DNA from: Escallonia rubra
Lineage: Eukaryota > Streptophyta > Magnoliopsida > Escalloniales > Escalloniaceae
Assembly (NCBI GenBank): GCA_033065855.1
Contig: JAVXUO010000138.1
Location: 124,001-188,000 of the forward strand
DNA length: 64,000 bases
Reading direction: 5' to 3'
Below, one piece after another: positions 60,001-64,000 of the stretch. Under the pieces are notes generated by a model. The model did not search any database. It had not been told where the DNA came from and saw nothing but the letters and a program-made list of their open reading frames with translations. Within the stretch, counting starts at the first letter, position 1, and the number at the start of each line of letters is the position of its first letter. Position numbers and translations under genes: made by a program.

Positions 60001-62524
60001 ATCGACGAATGCTTAAAAGGCTGAATAACGAGCTAACAACTCCCACCTGCTTTTCCACCCTGCGAATCCGCAGATTCCCATCCTTCTTGTACTCAAAGCA
60101 CCAAATTTACTTATTTCTCAAACTTTCCCTAGTGAAATCCGCCTTCATAGTCATGTCCCTAGGGAAAGTGACCACCTTAGTGGGGCAATGACCCTCCGAA
60201 GCAAGCTCCAAGAGAATACAAGTCCCTCCATGCTACTGCTAAAACAGACCGAGACAGAGCCAAATTTTCTCCTCTTCCTCCTTCGTCCTCCACCTCAAGG
60301 AGTGACCCAATCTCCCAATTTTGCACACTTCTTATGTATATTAGGTTCCAGTTATTATATCCATTGAAAAATGTAAATGCATTCACACACGCAGCGCACA
60401 CGCACACGCACCCACTACCCATACACACACGCACCCTCACAGGTATATACATGTACATGCATACCAAAAATTATGAGCGCCAGTCTTGGTGTGATTCTTT
60501 ATTCTTTTAGCATCTTTAAGTTATCCTCACACGTTGAAATCGCATATTATCTAACTTTGTTGTCAATATCGATTTCGTAGGATACACCCCATCGTAAATG
60601 TTAATTTGAGATACATATTGTAGATGTTGCTAGACACCCTAGGATGTCATTTTTTATGCATGCAAAGATCAGATTTTGATGCACGATACTATCTCAGTTT
60701 AACAACTATAATATGAAATTTGTAGGCTCCTCCAACCCCCAACAAGGGATTGGCTAAAGTAGTAAGCTTGTTACTGCTGAATGCTTGAGTTTGAGCTAAT
60801 TCTTATTCAGGTTATGCTGCATAATCTAGGTACAATCACAAGAGTCGGCTGGAATGCTGCATTATTTGTCTGGGGGAGCTTGGGACCCGCATGACGTGAA
60901 CAGTGTTGCATCAACGTGTGAATCATCAATCCAGTTTTGGGATCTGCGAACAATGATGTACGTTTTTGTGTGCTATACCCTTGCAAAATTTTAAATGTAT
61001 GTTCTGAACATGAAAGCGGTGCAAAAAGATGCTAGATGAGTGCTACTGCTGGGGACACTTTTTGGAACTTTGAAATTAAATTTATCCTGGGTGGGAACAG
61101 GGCTTGTAGGGGCTGATTATGATTCATCTTGTTTATAAGCATAATTGTGTGAAGATAGATGGGTTGAAAGGTTTACTAGAGGCACGGAAAGTGAGAAGAG
61201 TTCAATGGTTGAATTAGGACAAGTAGTTGGTGTTTTATTGCATTGAGAAGAGTTCAGCCTTCCTTTTATTGTCTTCTTTTGTCACAGTTTTGGGTTTTCA
61301 AGGGGGTGTGGTAGGATTGGAACAGTTGTTGGCATCACAGCTAGATCCCATAGACATCTTACTCAGGGTTAATAATTGCATCACAAGACCCAAAGAAAGC
61401 ATAGTTTCTGCTCACTTTTGGTTCCTTAAATTTATCGAAAGTCCGTGAACTCTTAAATAAATGAAAATGTTTTAAAGAACTGCAGAGTCAATAATATGTA
61501 TACCTTCCATCCATTTTTCTCTCCATTTTACTAACAACATTTGTAAATGCTTTCTGCCGATGCTAATTACATTAAAACTTTCTGGCTTGCAGGAAAACAA
61601 ATTCAATTGAGCATGCCCATGTCCGCAATATAGACTTTGACAGCAAGAAGAAGTATATGCTCGTAAGTATGTCGTTTTCAGTGCAGTAAAGCCCCTACCT
61701 CTGTGCCTACATTAAATTTTTTACCTTAATGATGAGCTTGTATATGATTATAACTTCAGTGGATGTGTTCTCTTTGAATAGTGCATTTATTTATGGAACA
61801 CCTACTTCCTGTTTTCACTTTTTGTGATAACCTCAAATCTTTGTGACTTATTTCCTGTAACCGTCATGCTTCAAATGAAACCGTAATTTGCTATAGTTAA
61901 AGTACTGCATTCCATGTTGATCAAGTCTCTGTGCTGGTATTTGGATGGGTTTCAGCGCTTTTATAAGTTGGCGTTACAAACTGCAAACTGCAAATCCCTG
62001 CTTTTTATTCATTGTAATTTTTGTTGATTTAGCTTGGCCTCTGAGTTGTTATGTTGTTGCTCTTTTGGTGCTGCTTTTGATGTCTCTGTTTAGTTTTCTG
62101 TTGTATCCTCCTAATGTGCATGCGTTGTCCCCCCTTGGGTCCCCTTGGGACGTTGTTAATAGAAGGCATAAATATTCAAAAAAAATTCTTGGTCATGGAC
62201 AAAGTAACTGTATACAAATATATACTTCTCTTTTAGTTTGCTTCGGATGTTAAGATATTGGTGCTGAAAGTACAGGTAACTGCTGAGGATGAGTTCGGGA
62301 TACACATATGGGATCTTAGAATGCCTAAGGCTCCTGTCCTCGAGCTCCCTGGGCATGCACATTGGTATGTTGCTACATTATGCTGGAGGCATGCTAACAT
62401 CGATGTTTTGACTTGTTTTTTGTCTGATGTTTCTGTTTCTCAGTTCTTACTGAGACTCTTGGTAATATTGGTGCAGGACATGGGCTGTTAGATGTAATCC
62501 GGAATATGAGGGCTTGATTTTGGT

Positions 62525-62569
<45 letters not shown>

Positions 62570-63711
62570 TAATACATATGCATATGTATATATTTTGGGT
62601 TAGGCATGCCAGGGCCAGAAAGATGCTTGATGATTTGTTTAAACCATCTAGTCTGGTCTTGCCATGGCCTATATGACTCCAACATTTGGACCTTTAGGGA
62701 GCAGTAAAATTTTTGAATCTGGTCCATCCTCTCGTTGGTGGCAAATATTTTCTTGATCTGGTTACTTTCATAGTAATGCTGATGGAATGATAGCTTATAC
62801 AGAGTGCAGGTACAGACTCAGCTGTTAGCTTGTGGCTGGCTTCTCTTCCTAGCAGTGATGATTTAACATCTGAAAGGTCTTCTCTTGTTTTGTTAGTTTT
62901 GGACACTGAACATTTCTCATTGTTTGGTTTGTTCTGATGTTTCATCCTTAATGCTTACTGTTTTTGCAGCTTGGTCGAGTCACCTACTAGGCGGGTTGAT
63001 CCATTGCTCAATTCATACAGTGACTATGAAGACAGTGTTTATGGTACTTGACAACATGTTTTTTCATTTTTTAATGGCTGAAGTTAGCCTTACTACTTGG
63101 AACTGAAATTGCAGGTCTTGCTTGGAGTTCTAGAGAGCCTTGGATCTTTGCATCATTGTCATATGATGGGAGGGTAAGACCATTAAAGTTTTTGATTGTA
63201 GAGTTCGCATTAGACAGATATTATTAGGATATCCACGTGGTTTTGTTATTCCTTCAAAAACCCCATTCAAGCTGTCCAGTATACATCATGCAAAGAAACT
63301 ATCTGCGCCACATTTCCATACACTTCATCATTTTAACTCACCAATTATGTCTTTTGGCTTAGTGATCAAGCTCACACAGGGCTTATTCTGAGATAGACCG
63401 ATATGGCACATCTGTACCTTTGTATCTTCTCTTTATCTGTAGGACTTATTGCCACCATCTATTGTCAATTGGTTTGACAATCAATGCCAAGTAGAGGCGG
63501 ATTACACTAAGAACACTTCTTCGCAGTATTGTAGCGCCAGGAAAAAAGGCAATTAACGATCCTGAAACCCCAGATCTTGCCTTTGGAAATGTCTTTTGAA
63601 ATCTTTTCATAATTTACTTATGGTACTTGGAGGTTCAGGTAATTATTTTTCTCTTTTCATGCAAAGCAGGTGGTTGTAGAATCGATAAGGCCTCATCTCC
63701 CCAGAAAGTGA
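57088..63711 (+). CDS. EIPR1/TSSC1-type WD40 repeat protein
   Basis: Homolog of EARP-interacting protein 1 (TSSC1), a WD40 propeller that binds the EARP/GARP tethering complexes in endosome-to-Golgi recycling. Exons: 57088-57132, 57218-57301, 57400-57532, 58132-58243, 59101-59200, 60830-60957, 61593-61662, 62276-62364, 62477-62522, 62803-62876, 62970-63043, 63115-63173, 63670-63711; 351 residues, in frame. The start MQGGSTGIGYGLKYQARCIAD fits the family start. WD-type strands include SILWWPSGKHDKLISIDEQ, GGAWDPHDVNSVASTCE, GIHIWDLRMPKAPVLELPGH and GLAWSSREPWIFASLSYDGR. An upstream acceptor at 62236 would add 13 in-frame residues to exon 8. The donor of exon 9 abuts a CT/CA microsatellite. Introns 3 (MITE) and 5 (1.6 kb, CA-rich near 60390-60440) are the long ones. 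Confidence 0.9.
57681..57911. mobile_element. Short inverted-repeat MITE, intron 3 of EIPR1 gene
   Basis: Left end 'actccttcagttttgcaatt' is inverted at the right end ('aattatgaaacttggggagt'), with further inverted match inwards (about 30 bases with mismatches). It is 231 bp long and contains 'gagtaaagtcaatgttta', as in the two other elements. Confidence 0.75.
62524..62569 (+). repeat. (CT)n(CA)n microsatellite at a splice donor
   Basis: About 13 CT and 9 CA units start within two bases of the exon 9 donor site (62523) of the EIPR1-like gene. Confidence 0.95.
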
Positions 63712-64000
63712 ATCCAACCATGCAAGGCAATGGTCTATTACTCGCATCTATCGTTGATTTGAAGGAAAACTAGAAAGCTGAGGTGCTGCTATGAAATTCC
63801 CGCTAAGCTGACATGGATTTGTTGGTTCGAGGTTTGTCTTGCAAGTTCTTGTGGAATTGGATTTCCGGGCCCTTGTTTTAGCCCATATTTTTCTTTGCCC
63901 ATACGGGCATACGGCATCTAGGCTAGTCAAGTTATTGCATGAACTCACAATACCCATGGACAAGTAAGTTCCTATTCTGTCATCATGAGGGTATGTACCA
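63712..64000 (+). other. 3' UTR and downstream of the EIPR1-like gene
   Basis: Non-coding sequence after the stop codon at 63709-63711. No further gene start is recognised before the window ends. Confidence 0.6.

Noticed and set aside
60177-60467. Minus-strand frame with a VCVCVCAACV-like run
   Set aside because: It reads through a CA-rich stretch in intron 5 of the EIPR1-like gene.
62488-62727. Minus-strand frame with an ERERERERE run
   Set aside because: It is the translated CT microsatellite, not a gene.
1-64000. tRNA, rRNA genes and CRISPR arrays
   Set aside because: I saw no cloverleaf with conserved A and B boxes, no rRNA blocks, and no regularly spaced identical repeats with unique spacers; the short tandem repeats found are ordinary eukaryotic minisatellites.

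Overview
The window is nuclear DNA from a flowering plant, most likely a eudicot. The genes have many short exons separated by AT-rich introns with GT..AG borders, they code for plant organelle and cell-wall proteins, and there are LINE, LTR and MITE insertions with clean target-site duplications. I could not fix the species from sequence alone; an asterid is a guess based on the vinorine-synthase-like BAHD enzymes.

Left third (1-16.9 kb) is a rearranged accessory region. It holds a tandem array of BAHD acyltransferase genes: copy 1 (8266-9742) is a pseudogene, copies 2 (11248-12728) and 3 (14660-16164) look whole. The first ~137 bases match the sequence found downstream of copies 1 and 3, so a further copy probably lies just outside the window. 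Between that tail and the array are a ~2.65 kb GC-rich, minisatellite-bearing insertion with LTR-like features, a stray duplicate of the promoter and first codons of the CRP1 gene, and a broken flavin monooxygenase gene split by a 5'-truncated LINE. A solo LTR with a perfect 5-bp duplication sits in the promoter of BAHD copy 3.

Middle (16.9-31.7 kb): a CRP1-like chloroplast PPR gene (14 PPR motifs) and, tail to tail with it, a membrane-anchored M14 zinc carboxypeptidase gene. From memory these correspond to neighbouring genes in Arabidopsis (At5g42310/At5g42320), so this pair looks like an old syntenic block beside the fast-changing BAHD array. An internally deleted LINE (28.2-31.7 kb) follows.

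Right half (33.3-63.7 kb) is a run of conserved single-copy genes: TSR1 (40S ribosome biogenesis; telo-box in its promoter, one GC-AG intron), a chloroplast DUF760 protein on the minus strand, a GT106 O-fucosyltransferase-like glycosyltransferase, and an EIPR1/TSSC1-type WD40 protein. Three related short inverted-repeat elements (CTCCCTCCGTTCC type) lie in introns of the last three genes. All gene models were assembled by eye from splice sites and reading phase; every exon junction given keeps the frame.

No wholly new system stands out. The most informative findings are the duplication history of the BAHD/CRP1 block, the promoter changes in the BAHD copies, and several unusual splice sites.
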